Part shown: one piece after another, positions 54,927 to 62,223 of the stretch
How positions within the stretch are numbered: position 1 is the stretch's first letter
Layout of the letters: each line of letters opens with the position of its first letter
Translations under genes and position numbers: made by a program
The notes under the pieces: model-generated
Databases searched by the model: none
What the model saw: only the letters and a program-made list of their open reading frames with translations
Told to the model about the DNA's origin: nothing
DNA from: Pontibacterium sinense
Lineage (GTDB): Bacteria > Pseudomonadota > Gammaproteobacteria > Pseudomonadales > Balneatricaceae
DNA length: 64,000 nt
Assembly (NCBI RefSeq): GCF_015209595.1
Contig: NZ_JADEYS010000007.1
Location: forward strand, 62,001-126,000
Direction of reading: 5' to 3'

Positions 54927-55259
54927 GGCTACCACCTTTTAACTGTTAAAAAGGGGGTAGCTTACCTGAACTCTCGAATTCTACCCCCGACATGGATCAA
55001 ATACTCTGTGGCTGATTGAACGAACCTTCATCATTGGCGGTGGGTTTTCGACAAAAACCGTCAAAGTATAAGAGCGGCGGGGGCTGGGTGATCCCTGATG
55101 TGGATATATTCTTTTTTTTTGCTTCAGATCAGGTCTTTAGCCGTCATTATATTCGGACTTTGATCGCATCTCTCAGTACAATAGCGTCAGGCCAAAAGCC
55201 TTGTTTTTAAACGGTTTGTGTACCCCACAACCTAATGCTCAGAGTATCTGGAGAACCCT
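54927..55259. other. 333-bp divergent region between FAD hydroxylase and binding protein
   Basis: Holds the leader hairpin (54948-54988) and otherwise no recognisable structure. A 64-codon plus-strand open frame (55016-55210) has no ribosome site or coding pattern. The hairpin means the leftward transcript starts right of 54988; the rightward promoter of the binding protein must also lie in this region. Confidence 0.5.
54948..54988 (-). promoter_or_regulatory. Terminator-like hairpin in the leader of the FAD hydroxylase gene
   Basis: On the minus strand GGGGGTAG and CTACCCCC form a perfect 8-bp stem around 20 nt, followed by TTTTT, only 22 nt before the start codon. The 3-prime arm with its flank (GCTACCCCC) can also pair with the start region GGTGGTAGC at 8 of 9 positions, giving a competing structure. 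A palindrome (TTTTAACAGTTAAAA) lies between. Reads like an attenuator. Confidence 0.6.
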
Positions 55260-56381
55260 ATGAAACTCACCCATTCCTCACTGGCCTGTCTGGCCCTGTC
55301 CACTGTGCTCAGTTTTAGCGCACAGGCGGCCGAATCGATCAAAATTGGTATCGTTGGTCCTTTTAGCGGTTCACTGGCCCAGTACGGTGACATGCAATTG
55401 AACGGTGCCCATACGGCCATTGAAATGATCAACAACCGTGGAGGTGTCAACGGACGTCCGCTGGAAGCGGTTGAATACGATGATGTCTGCGAACCGAAGC
55501 AGGCGGTCACGGTGGCTAACCGGATCATCAACGACAATGTAAAATTTGTGGTCGGACATCTCTGCTCCGGTTCGACCCAGCCCGCGACTGATGTTTATCA
55601 GGATGAAGATGTGCTGGTGATTACCGGTTCAACTAATCCGGGTATTACCCAGCGTGGCTATTCCAAGCTGTTCCGCACGATTGGTCTGGATTCTGAGCAG
55701 GGGGCTACCGCGGCTGACTATATTGCTCAGGTGGTTAAACCCCAGCGGGTGGCTGTGATTCACGACAAACAACAATACGGTAAAGGCGTAGCACTGATCG
55801 TACGTGATCTGCTGCAGGCGGAAGGTATCGAGGTTGTCAGCACTGATGGTATCAACAGTGGCGCTAAGGATTTCAGTTCGCTGATCACCAAGCTCAAACG
55901 TAAACAGGTGGATTTTGTCTACTACGGCGGTTACCACCCTGAGCTGGGCTTGATGATGAGACAGGCGAAAGCCGCAGGTTTTTCACCCACGTTTATGGGA
56001 CCGGAAGGCTTGGGCAACAAAGATATCGCTTTTCTCGCCGGTCAGGCTGTCGAAGGTTTGCTGGTGACTTTGCCGGTACGCTACGACCTACAGGAGAAAA
56101 ACCAGCCCGTTGTTGAATTGCTGAAACAGAAGGGCGTTGAACCGAGCGGCCCGTTTATCTGGACAAGCTTTGCGGCGGTAGAAGTGTTAGCCGATGCCAT
56201 GCAGCGTACGCAGTCTGATGCGCCCGTTGATGTTGCCGAGGCGCTGCATAACTTCACGTTTGAGACGGTGCTGGGACCGATACGCTGGGATGAGCACGGT
56301 GACCTGCAGGGGTTTGAGTTCGGCATCTATCAGTGGCACGCCGATGGTACCGGGACGCCGGTTGTACGACAGTCAGAATAA
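55260..56381 (+). CDS. Branched-chain-type ABC substrate-binding protein (LivJ family)
   Basis: 373 residues, signal peptide KLTHSSLACLALSTVLSFSAQA, cleavage before AESIKIG. Type I binding fold: IKIGIVGPFSGSLAQYGDMQLNGAHTAIEMINNRGGVNGRPLEAVEYDDVCEPKQAVTVANRIINDNVKFVVGHLCSG is close to LivJ/LivK of leucine transport, including the two cysteines spaced as there. GGAGA precedes the ATG. No permease genes adjoin. It differs from the binding protein at 46.2 kb, so the block carries two receptors with different ligands. Confidence 0.93.
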   Translation: MKLTHSSLACLALSTVLSFSAQAAESIKIGIVGPFSGSLAQYGDMQLNGAHTAIEMINNRGGVNGRPLEAVEYDDVCEPKQAVTVANRIINDNVKFVVGHLCSGSTQPATDVYQDEDVLVITGSTNPGITQRGYSKLFRTIGLDSEQGATAADYIAQVVKPQRVAVIHDKQQYGKGVALIVRDLLQAEGIEVVSTDGINSGAKDFSSLITKLKRKQVDFVYYGGYHPELGLMMRQAKAAGFSPTFMGPEGLGNKDIAFLAGQAVEGLLVTLPVRYDLQEKNQPVVELLKQKGVEPSGPFIWTSFAAVEVLADAMQRTQSDAPVDVAEALHNFTFETVLGPIRWDEHGDLQGFEFGIYQWHADGTGTPVVRQSE

Positions 56382-56403
56382 CGCGTTTTAGTCTGATTTC
56401 TGT

Positions 56404-56440
56404 CCTATCTATTTCCGTGTGGTGCGCGGGAATAGATGGG
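56404..56440 (+). terminator. Long hairpin after the LivJ-type gene
   Basis: A 16-bp stem with a few G-T pairs (56404-56419 with 56425-56440) and a 5-nt loop, 22 nt after the stop. A T-run follows only after about 18 nt. It separates the catabolic block from the hupD promoter. Confidence 0.6.
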
Positions 56441-56562
56441 GTGGAGATTAACGTTTCGTTTTTTTTGTAATGTGGAAATTAACTTTCCGGTTTGTGCTTG
56501 TCTTTAGCTGTAACCCTCCCCGTAACACCCCGTTATTCCTGAATATCTGTTTTCTGAACGTG

Positions 56563-56579
56563 TTGGCACGCTCCTTGTA
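56563..56579 (+). promoter_or_regulatory. Sigma-54 (-24/-12) promoter of the hup assembly operon
   Basis: TTGGCACGCTCCTTGTA: a perfect TTGGCAC -24 element with GG at 56565-56566 and the -12 element TTGT at 56575-56578, spaced 12 nt GG to GT. Only the C of TTGC is replaced by T. Transcription start is expected near 56590, 45 nt before the hupD ATG. A GGAAA/TTTCC palindrome (56474-56488) about 90 bp upstream could be an activator or IHF site. Confidence 0.85.
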
Positions 56580-56634
56580 ACGTCTGTTGTTATAACAAAA
56601 GTCATAACAATAACACGGCACAGAAGACGCACAG

Positions 56635-57264
56635 ATGAACGATAAAAACATCCTCATTCTTGGTATTGGCAACATCCTTTGGGCTGATGAAGGTTTTGGT
56701 GTGCGTTGTGTGGAAACGCTGAACGAACGTTACCGCTTTGGCGACAACGTCAAACTGATGGATGGCGGTACCCAGGGGATCTATCTGGTGCAGCATGTGC
56801 AGGCGGCCGATGTGCTGGTGGTGTTTGATGCCATCGACTACGGCCTTGAGCCAGGTACCCTGAAGAAAATCTACGATGATGAGGTGCCCAAGTTTATGGG
56901 CGCCAAACAGATGAGTCTGCATCAGACAGGCTTTCAGGAAGTGCTGGCAATGGCCGAGTTCACCGGAAACTACCCAGAGCATCTGTTGCTGGTGGGTTGT
57001 CAGCCCGTTGAGCTGGAAGACTTTGGTGGCAGCTTGCGTGAGCCGGTACGTGCACAGATTGATCCCTCGCTGGAGATTGCCCTCGATTATCTGCAGCAGT
57101 TTGGTATCACACCTGAAAACCATGATCAGCCTGCCGAAGCGCTGGCGCCGGGTGAGTTGGGGTTGAATGAGTATGAAGCGGGTCGTCCCTCTGAAATGGA
57201 TGCGTTCCGTAAAGGGGATTTGAGATTCCTAAATGACGAGACCGCTGAATCTGGAGAGCGCTGA
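56635..57264 (+). CDS. hupD: HupD hydrogenase maturation protease
   Basis: Removes the C-terminal peptide of HupL once nickel is in place. 209 residues. The nickel-sensing residues align with the known protease positions: Glu19 (LWADEGFG), Asp65 (VVFDAID) and His96 (SLHQTGF), all shifted by three from E. coli HybD numbering. The C-terminal 30-40 residues (after FGITPEN) are polar and longer than in the shortest homologues. First gene of the assembly operon, and 11 kb away from its substrate gene hupL. Confidence 0.95.
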   Translation: MNDKNILILGIGNILWADEGFGVRCVETLNERYRFGDNVKLMDGGTQGIYLVQHVQAADVLVVFDAIDYGLEPGTLKKIYDDEVPKFMGAKQMSLHQTGFQEVLAMAEFTGNYPEHLLLVGCQPVELEDFGGSLREPVRAQIDPSLEIALDYLQQFGITPENHDQPAEALAPGELGLNEYEAGRPSEMDAFRKGDLRFLNDETAESGER

Positions 57265-57265
57265 G

Positions 57266-57568
57266 ATGTGCCTCGGTATCCCGATGCAGGTTGTGCGCAG
57301 TGATGAGCATCGTGCTGAGTGCCGTAACGGTAGCGAGTCCGAATGGGTGGATATGTCGCTGGTCGGAGAGCAAGCGGAAGGATGCTGGGTGTTGGTTTTT
57401 TTGGGCGCGGCCCGCGAGATCTTAGATGAGCCACGCGCGATGCAGATGCGTGATGCACTGAGTGCGGTACACGCTGTGATGCAAGGAAGTGAGACCGATC
57501 TGGACAGCTTGTTTGCCGATCTGGTGGACCGTGAACCTCAGTTGCCGGCGCACCTGCAGAAAAACTGA
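57266..57568 (+). CDS. hupF: HupF, HypC-like hydrogenase chaperone
   Basis: 100 residues. Begins MCLGIPMQVV, the Cys2 of the HypC family that contacts iron or the HupL precursor; the start at ATG 57266 follows because Cys2 must be second. It starts just after the hupD stop (TGAgATG). It is longer at the C-terminus than HypC (residues 75-100, with DLVDREPQLPAHLQK). HupF is thought to protect HupL maturation in the presence of O2. The second family member, hypC, is at the window end. Confidence 0.95.
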   Translation: MCLGIPMQVVRSDEHRAECRNGSESEWVDMSLVGEQAEGCWVLVFLGAAREILDEPRAMQMRDALSAVHAVMQGSETDLDSLFADLVDREPQLPAHLQKN

Positions 57569-57628
57569 CAGCGAACATACAAGAATAATCTGAAGTAGCC
57601 AAAGAAGTAGCCAGAATAGGAACCAACT

Positions 57629-58060
57629 ATGCCATCGCCTTTGATCAATCGACTGGTCGACGAGCTGGGTTATCCCCGCCTAGACCAGAACAGTTTCGAC
57701 GACTTTATCAAATCAGCGCCGTTCTCCGTGTTGTTCTTTACCGAAGAACCTAAACGTTTTCCGGAAAGTAATGACGTGGCAGTTATCCTGCCGGAACTGG
57801 TTAAAAACTTTCCACAACTGACGCCAGCTGTGATTTCAACTGACGCCGAAAAAGCGTTGCAGGGCCGATACAACTTTACCGTCTGGCCCGCACTGGTGTT
57901 TTTGAAAGAGGGACGTTATCTGGGCACTATCACCAAGGTGCAGAACTGGGATGTGTATATGGCTGAGATCGGCAGCATTTTGGCACTTGAGCCGCGTCGA
58001 GACCCGGGTATTGGTATTCCGGTTGTGGTTAATCCAGTGGCTAGCAGCTGCGGTCAGTGA
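57629..58060 (+). CDS. hupG: HupG/HyaE-family assembly protein
   Basis: 143 residues with a thioredoxin-like fold but no CxxC: PFSVLFFTEEPKRFPES, AVILPELVKNFPQL, YNFTVWPALVFLKEGRYLG. HyaE-type proteins bind the small subunit precursor with its Tat signal. AGGAA precedes the ATG. Order after hupF and before hupH is the standard one. Confidence 0.9.
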   Translation: MPSPLINRLVDELGYPRLDQNSFDDFIKSAPFSVLFFTEEPKRFPESNDVAVILPELVKNFPQLTPAVISTDAEKALQGRYNFTVWPALVFLKEGRYLGTITKVQNWDVYMAEIGSILALEPRRDPGIGIPVVVNPVASSCGQ

Positions 58061-58070
58061 GGTAAAAAGC

Positions 58071-58934
58071 ATGCAGAACAACGGTATTGAATTGCTGAAT
58101 ATTCCGATGGGTCCGGGCAGTCAGGACGAAGGCGACATGGTGCTCGACTACATGAAAATGCCATCGGAGATGAATTCCTACGATATTCCTATACTTCCGG
58201 AAGCTGAAGCGGTGCAGACCTGCCCACATGCAGTCGCTGCGATGGAAAAGCTGCAAGGCTTGCTGGATCAGTATCAGCCGGGACAGCAGACGCAGTCGAT
58301 GCTGCTGGACGCGATGCCGGAGGCCGATCTGGATATGCTGAACCAGATTCTGGGTGAAGGTGAGGTAAGTGTTGCGATTGAAGGCGCACAAGCGGTCAAA
58401 GTGCAGGAAACGGTTATGGCGGGTGTCTGGCGCTTACGTACCCTCAATGCGCAGGGGGATGTAATCTCGGAAACACTGGAAGTGGCTGATATACCGGCCT
58501 GTATACGTGAATCCTCATTCAGAATTCAACGGTCTCTGGATGTTGATCCGGAGCAGATGCCCGCAGGTGTGTTGAATGCACCGTCGGTGCTGGTGGAAAT
58601 TGCGGAAGCGTCACAGGCCTTTGATGGCCGTCAGCCTGAAACGCCGCATGTGATCAACTTGTCGTTGCTGCCATTCTCTCCGGAGGATCATATTTATCTA
58701 TCTGAAACGACCGGAACCGGAGCGGTAACGATGCTGTCCCGAGGTTATGGCAACTGCCGGATAACCTCGACGGAAGTGAATGGTTTGTGGCGCGTGCAGT
58801 ACTTCAACAGCACCGATCAGCTGATTCTGGATACGCTGGAGGTCACCGATATTCCGGCTGTGGCCTGTGCGGCAAAAGAGGATCTGGATGATTCGGCTGA
58901 ACGTCTGAAAGAGATCCGCGAAGTACTGGTTTGA
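58071..58934 (+). CDS. hupH: HupH/HyaF-family assembly protein
   Basis: 287 residues, start ATG 58071 with GAGGT 8 nt upstream (longer in-frame extension to 57951 would overlap hupG). The C-terminal half contains two similar HupH domains: VMAGVWRLRTLNAQGDVISETLEVADIPACI and VNGLWRVQYFNSTDQLILDTLEVTDIPAVA. Conserved tandem motif LEVxDIPA. Role: maturation of the small subunit iron-sulfur clusters, established for HyaF/HupH in other bacteria. Confidence 0.93.
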   Translation: MQNNGIELLNIPMGPGSQDEGDMVLDYMKMPSEMNSYDIPILPEAEAVQTCPHAVAAMEKLQGLLDQYQPGQQTQSMLLDAMPEADLDMLNQILGEGEVSVAIEGAQAVKVQETVMAGVWRLRTLNAQGDVISETLEVADIPACIRESSFRIQRSLDVDPEQMPAGVLNAPSVLVEIAEASQAFDGRQPETPHVINLSLLPFSPEDHIYLSETTGTGAVTMLSRGYGNCRITSTEVNGLWRVQYFNSTDQLILDTLEVTDIPAVACAAKEDLDDSAERLKEIREVLV

Positions 58935-58947
58935 GTGAGGACTGACG

Positions 58948-59169
58948 ATGAATTATCAGGGCTTTGAAGGCAGTTATCTGGGCGACAGCAGTCGTATTGA
59001 AGATCAGGCCAAACTGGAATGTAAAATTTGCTGGCATCAATATGATCCGGCCGCCGGAGATCCTGTATGGCAGATCGCATCCGGTACACCCTTTAGCGCG
59101 TTGCCGGATCATTGGCGCTGTCCTGAATGTGACGGTGATAAAGATCAGTTTATGGTGCTTGAGGACTAA
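58948..59169 (+). CDS. hupI: HupI rubredoxin
   Basis: 73 residues; binds one Fe by Cys25, Cys28 (CKIC), Cys58 and Cys61 (CPEC). The DPAAGDP and LPDHWRCPECDGDKDQF segments are rubredoxin signatures. An N-terminal extension of about 20 residues is usual for the HupI group. Needed for hydrogenase maturation under O2 in rhizobia, so its presence fits an O2-exposed enzyme. TGAGGA precedes the ATG, 13 nt after hupH. Confidence 0.95.
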   Translation: MNYQGFEGSYLGDSSRIEDQAKLECKICWHQYDPAAGDPVWQIASGTPFSALPDHWRCPECDGDKDQFMVLED

Positions 59170-59172
59170 CAC

Positions 59173-59790
59173 TTGAATCAGGTTACTGCACTTCAGGCGC
59201 ACTTTGATCTTGTCTCCGAGCGGATGGCAGATCTGCCCGTGTATAACTCTCATCTGGTCGTTGAAACGGTCGGTTTTAAGGAGTTTGCCGGGAGAGAGCT
59301 GGGCGTACTGATCACGCCGTGGTGCATGAATTTGATGCTGTTACCTGCGGAGGCGGATGTCTGGTTTGACTGGGATGAACAGCACGTTGGCGCAAAGCAG
59401 ATGATTGCGCTGCCATCGGGGCAGTATGAGTTTATCTTCGGTTGGGCTGAAGCGGTAGGTGGTTACTGCAGTTGTTCGTTGTTTTCGCCAATGTCCGAGT
59501 TTGAGGCACAGGACGTTGCCGTTGAAACCGCGCAAGAGGTGATGAAAGCGCTATTTGACGGTGATAATGAAGCGCCGACAGATCGCCAAAGAGCGCAACG
59601 CGAACAGCGGGAGCAGGAGCGGTCGGCTCAGAATGTCGATCCGGTAACCACTGAACCTGTGGCAGTATCTGAATCCGCTAAAGAAAAACCAACACCTGAA
59701 AAACTCAGCCGCCGTGGCTTTTTGACGGCGGGCTTTGCACGGAGGTCGACATCGGACGCCAGACCTAAGGTTGGGGGGAGATCATCATGA
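59173..59790 (+). CDS. hupJ: HupJ, HybE-like hydrogenase assembly chaperone
   Basis: 205 residues. Start is TTG 59173 with GAGGA 7 nt upstream; no ATG is close. Residues 1-135 are the HybE-type domain (HLVVETVGFKEFAGRELGVLITPWCMNLMLLP, GQYEFIFGWAEAVGGYCSCSLFSPM), which in relatives guards the small subunit before Tat export. The linker (135-175) is polar and charged. The C-terminal end carries KLSRRGFLTAGFARRS (about 177-192), which resembles the twin-arginine motif of Tat signals although it is at the wrong end of the protein. Overlaps hupK by ATGA. Confidence 0.9.
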   Translation: MNQVTALQAHFDLVSERMADLPVYNSHLVVETVGFKEFAGRELGVLITPWCMNLMLLPAEADVWFDWDEQHVGAKQMIALPSGQYEFIFGWAEAVGGYCSCSLFSPMSEFEAQDVAVETAQEVMKALFDGDNEAPTDRQRAQREQREQERSAQNVDPVTTEPVAVSESAKEKPTPEKLSRRGFLTAGFARRSTSDARPKVGGRSS

Positions 59791-60932
59791 ACGGGATCGC
59801 CAATCTTGCCGGTAAGATCCGTGTTGATGTGCAATGGCGCGAAGGTCTGATTCAGCAGGTACAGTTGCATAGCAGCCGGCCTCGGGAGATCACCCGTGTG
59901 TTGCAGGCCAAACCCTTAACGCAGGCACTGTCGATGGTGCCGATGATCTACTCCATGTGCGCGGTGGCGCAGACAGTAGCATCACTGCAGGCCGCCGAAA
60001 GTGCATTAGGGATTGAGATCAAACCGGAAGTGACGCATGCGCGGCAGCTATTGGTACAGGCTGAAACAGCCCGCGAGTTGGGATTACGTCTATCGCAATA
60101 CTGGCTGGCCGATACGGCTCAGGTTGTGGCCCTGATGCAGTGGTTTACGGGTGTGTCTCAAGAACTGCGATGGGCGCTGGATCTCAATCCGCGTGTATCT
60201 AATCTTATTGAGGTGCAGCGGATCAGCTCAGAACTGAAAGCGATTCTACTGCCGCTGGTGGGTATGGAAACCGAGTTGAGCCGGTTATTGTTTGGCGATG
60301 CTTCGCACACGCCGATCGGGGAACAGCTATGTGACCTGCAGGAAACGTTCGGTGATATTGAACTCGCCTTAGGTGTTTTGCCGTTAGAGGTTCAGCAGCG
60401 TGCCGACCTGGAGTGGATCAAAGGGTGTTTAGCGTCTGCTGATGCCGTTGAGTTCAGTGCAATGCCAGACGCGGATGGTATCTGTTTTGAAACCGGTGTC
60501 TGGGTGCGCAACCGGGAGTCCGGTTTAGTGGTGCAAGGGCGGGCTGCAGGCTTGAATGAACTGACACTTCGTTTTTTGGCTATGGTATCTGAACTGCAAG
60601 CGTTGCCTGCCCGGATGCGATCAATGGAGCCGCATGCCGCTTTGCCAGCAGGGGATTCAGGTCCGGAGAGGGGGGCAGGTATGGGGATGGTTGATGCTGC
60701 GCGGGGCGTGCTGATTCATCGCATAGTGCTGGATGGGAATTCCGTGTCAAACTGCAAGGTAGAGGATTACAACATCGTCGCCCCGACCGAATGGAATTTT
60801 CATCCGCGTGGGACGCTGGTCCAGATGTTGGAGGGTGTGCAGGTTAACCGGGAACGGTTGCACAGTCTGGTGGAAAAACTGATTCTTCTGGTGGACCCCT
60901 GTGTCGCCTGGGAGATCGAGGTCGGAAACTGA
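59787..60932 (+). CDS. hupK: HupK, hydrogenase large-subunit-like scaffold protein
   Basis: 381 residues distantly related to HupL but without the active-site cysteines: the N-terminal motif is reduced to YSMCAVAQ and the C-terminal one to LVDPCVAWEIEV, keeping one Cys at each end. Proteins of this group (HupK/HoxV) are thought to hold the Fe(CN)2CO unit during assembly. GMVDAARGVLIHRIVLDGN and VAPTEWNFHPRG resemble the large-subunit C-terminal region. Starts inside the end of hupJ (ATGA). Confidence 0.93.
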   Translation: MNGIANLAGKIRVDVQWREGLIQQVQLHSSRPREITRVLQAKPLTQALSMVPMIYSMCAVAQTVASLQAAESALGIEIKPEVTHARQLLVQAETARELGLRLSQYWLADTAQVVALMQWFTGVSQELRWALDLNPRVSNLIEVQRISSELKAILLPLVGMETELSRLLFGDASHTPIGEQLCDLQETFGDIELALGVLPLEVQQRADLEWIKGCLASADAVEFSAMPDADGICFETGVWVRNRESGLVVQGRAAGLNELTLRFLAMVSELQALPARMRSMEPHAALPAGDSGPERGAGMGMVDAARGVLIHRIVLDGNSVSNCKVEDYNIVAPTEWNFHPRGTLVQMLEGVQVNRERLHSLVEKLILLVDPCVAWEIEVGN

Positions 60933-60934
60933 TC

Positions 60935-61276
60935 ATGCATGAGATGTCGATTGCTGAAGGGATTATTCAGGTTCTGGAAGAACAGGCGAAAGCACAGAAT
61001 TACCAGCGGGTAAAAACCGTGTGGCTGGAGATCGGCCCGCTGGCGATGATCGAAACCGAAGCGCTGAGCTTCTGCTTCGATGCAGTCACACGCGGCAGCC
61101 TCGCCGAGGGGGCTAAACTAAATATTATAAATATAGTGGGCGAAGCCTTCTGTCTGCAGTGCCTGAAAACAGTGCCTGTGCAGAAACGGTATGACGCCTG
61201 TCCGGAGTGCGGCAGTCATCAGCTGCAGGTCACTCAGGGGGATGAAATGCGGATAAAAGAGCTGGAGGTCGAGTAG
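60935..61276 (+). CDS. hypA: HypA nickel metallochaperone
   Basis: 113 residues. [10 protein letters not shown] provides the N-terminal nickel-binding site (His2, Glu3). The zinc site has CLQC and CPECG, about 30 residues from the C-terminus; ICQKC-type ordering is normal. Delivers nickel with HypB to the large subunit. Starts 2 nt after hupK and ends 2 nt before hypB. Confidence 0.96.
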   Translation: MHEMSIAEGIIQVLEEQAKAQNYQRVKTVWLEIGPLAMIETEALSFCFDAVTRGSLAEGAKLNIINIVGEAFCLQCLKTVPVQKRYDACPECGSHQLQVTQGDEMRIKELEVE

Positions 61277-61278
61277 TT

Positions 61279-62223
61279 ATGTGTACCGTTTGCGGATGTT
61301 CCGAGGGTGAAGTTCAGATCGAAGGTGGGCACCACCACGATCATAGTCACAGCCATGAGCACCATCATCACGACCACGGCCACGCGCATCATAGTCATGA
61401 ACATCACCACGATCACGGTCATCAGCCCGACAGTAGTGTGGTCGTGAGTGACGGTGACAACATTCATTTTGGGCAGGGGCCTGCGCATGCGCATGTGGCT
61501 GGTATGAGTCAAAGCCGTATGGTGCAGATCGAGCAGGACATTCTGGGCAAGAATGATCGTTATGCTGCGATCAATCGCGCCCGCTTTGAGCAACAGAGTC
61601 TGTTTGTACTGAATCTGGTGTCCAGCCCCGGCTCGGGTAAAACCACGTTGCTGACGGAAACCCTGGAGCGTATTAAAGAAAACCGCACAGTAGCGGTGAT
61701 CGAAGGGGATCAGCAAACGGCCAACGATGCCAACCGCATCCGTGAAACGGGTGTACAGGCGATTCAGGTGAATACCGGCAAGGGCTGTCATCTCGATGCG
61801 CATATGGTGGGACATGCCATGGAACGCTTTGAGGATATGAAAGGTGGTCTGCTGTTCATCGAGAACGTTGGAAATTTGGTCTGTCCGGCCGCATTTGATC
61901 TGGGGGAGGCGCATAAAGTCGCGATCCTGTCGGTGACCGAAGGTGAAGACAAACCCCTGAAATACCCGGACATGTTCCATGCCGCGGATCTGATGATTCT
62001 CAATAAAACCGATCTGCTGCCGTATCTGGATTTTGATGTGGAGCGTTGTATCGACTATGCCCGTCAGGTGAATCCTGATATTCAGGTGCTACAGCTTTCA
62101 GCCCGTTCTGGTGAGGGAATGGACGGCTGGATCGAGTGGCTGGAGAGCCGCCGTAAACATATGATCCAGAGCCGTATCGATACACTCCAGTCTGAAATCG
62201 ACCAGTTCCACGCATTGCTATGA
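61279..62223 (+). CDS. hypB: HypB nickel-insertion GTPase
   Basis: 314 residues. [11 protein letters not shown] is the high-affinity CxxCGC nickel site; next comes a histidine-rich stretch (about 18-50; about 20 His) that can store nickel, as in rhizobial HypB. The GTPase core has Walker [42 protein letters not shown], and NKTDLLP. Overlaps hupR. The His tract is encoded by a low-complexity CAY repeat DNA that may vary in length between strains. Confidence 0.97.
   Translation: MCTVCGCSEGEVQIEGGHHHDHSHSHEHHHHDHGHAHHSHEHHHDHGHQPDSSVVVSDGDNIHFGQGPAHAHVAGMSQSRMVQIEQDILGKNDRYAAINRARFEQQSLFVLNLVSSPGSGKTTLLTETLERIKENRTVAVIEGDQQTANDANRIRETGVQAIQVNTGKGCHLDAHMVGHAMERFEDMKGGLLFIENVGNLVCPAAFDLGEAHKVAILSVTEGEDKPLKYPDMFHAADLMILNKTDLLPYLDFDVERCIDYARQVNPDIQVLQLSARSGEGMDGWIEWLESRRKHMIQSRIDTLQSEIDQFHALL

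Noticed and set aside
55016-55210. 64-codon frame in the divergent gap
   Set aside because: No ribosome site; contains a run of Phe from a T tract.
61336-61430. Repeat array suggesting CRISPR or tandem repeat
   Set aside because: It is the His-codon tract of hypB, imperfect and in frame.
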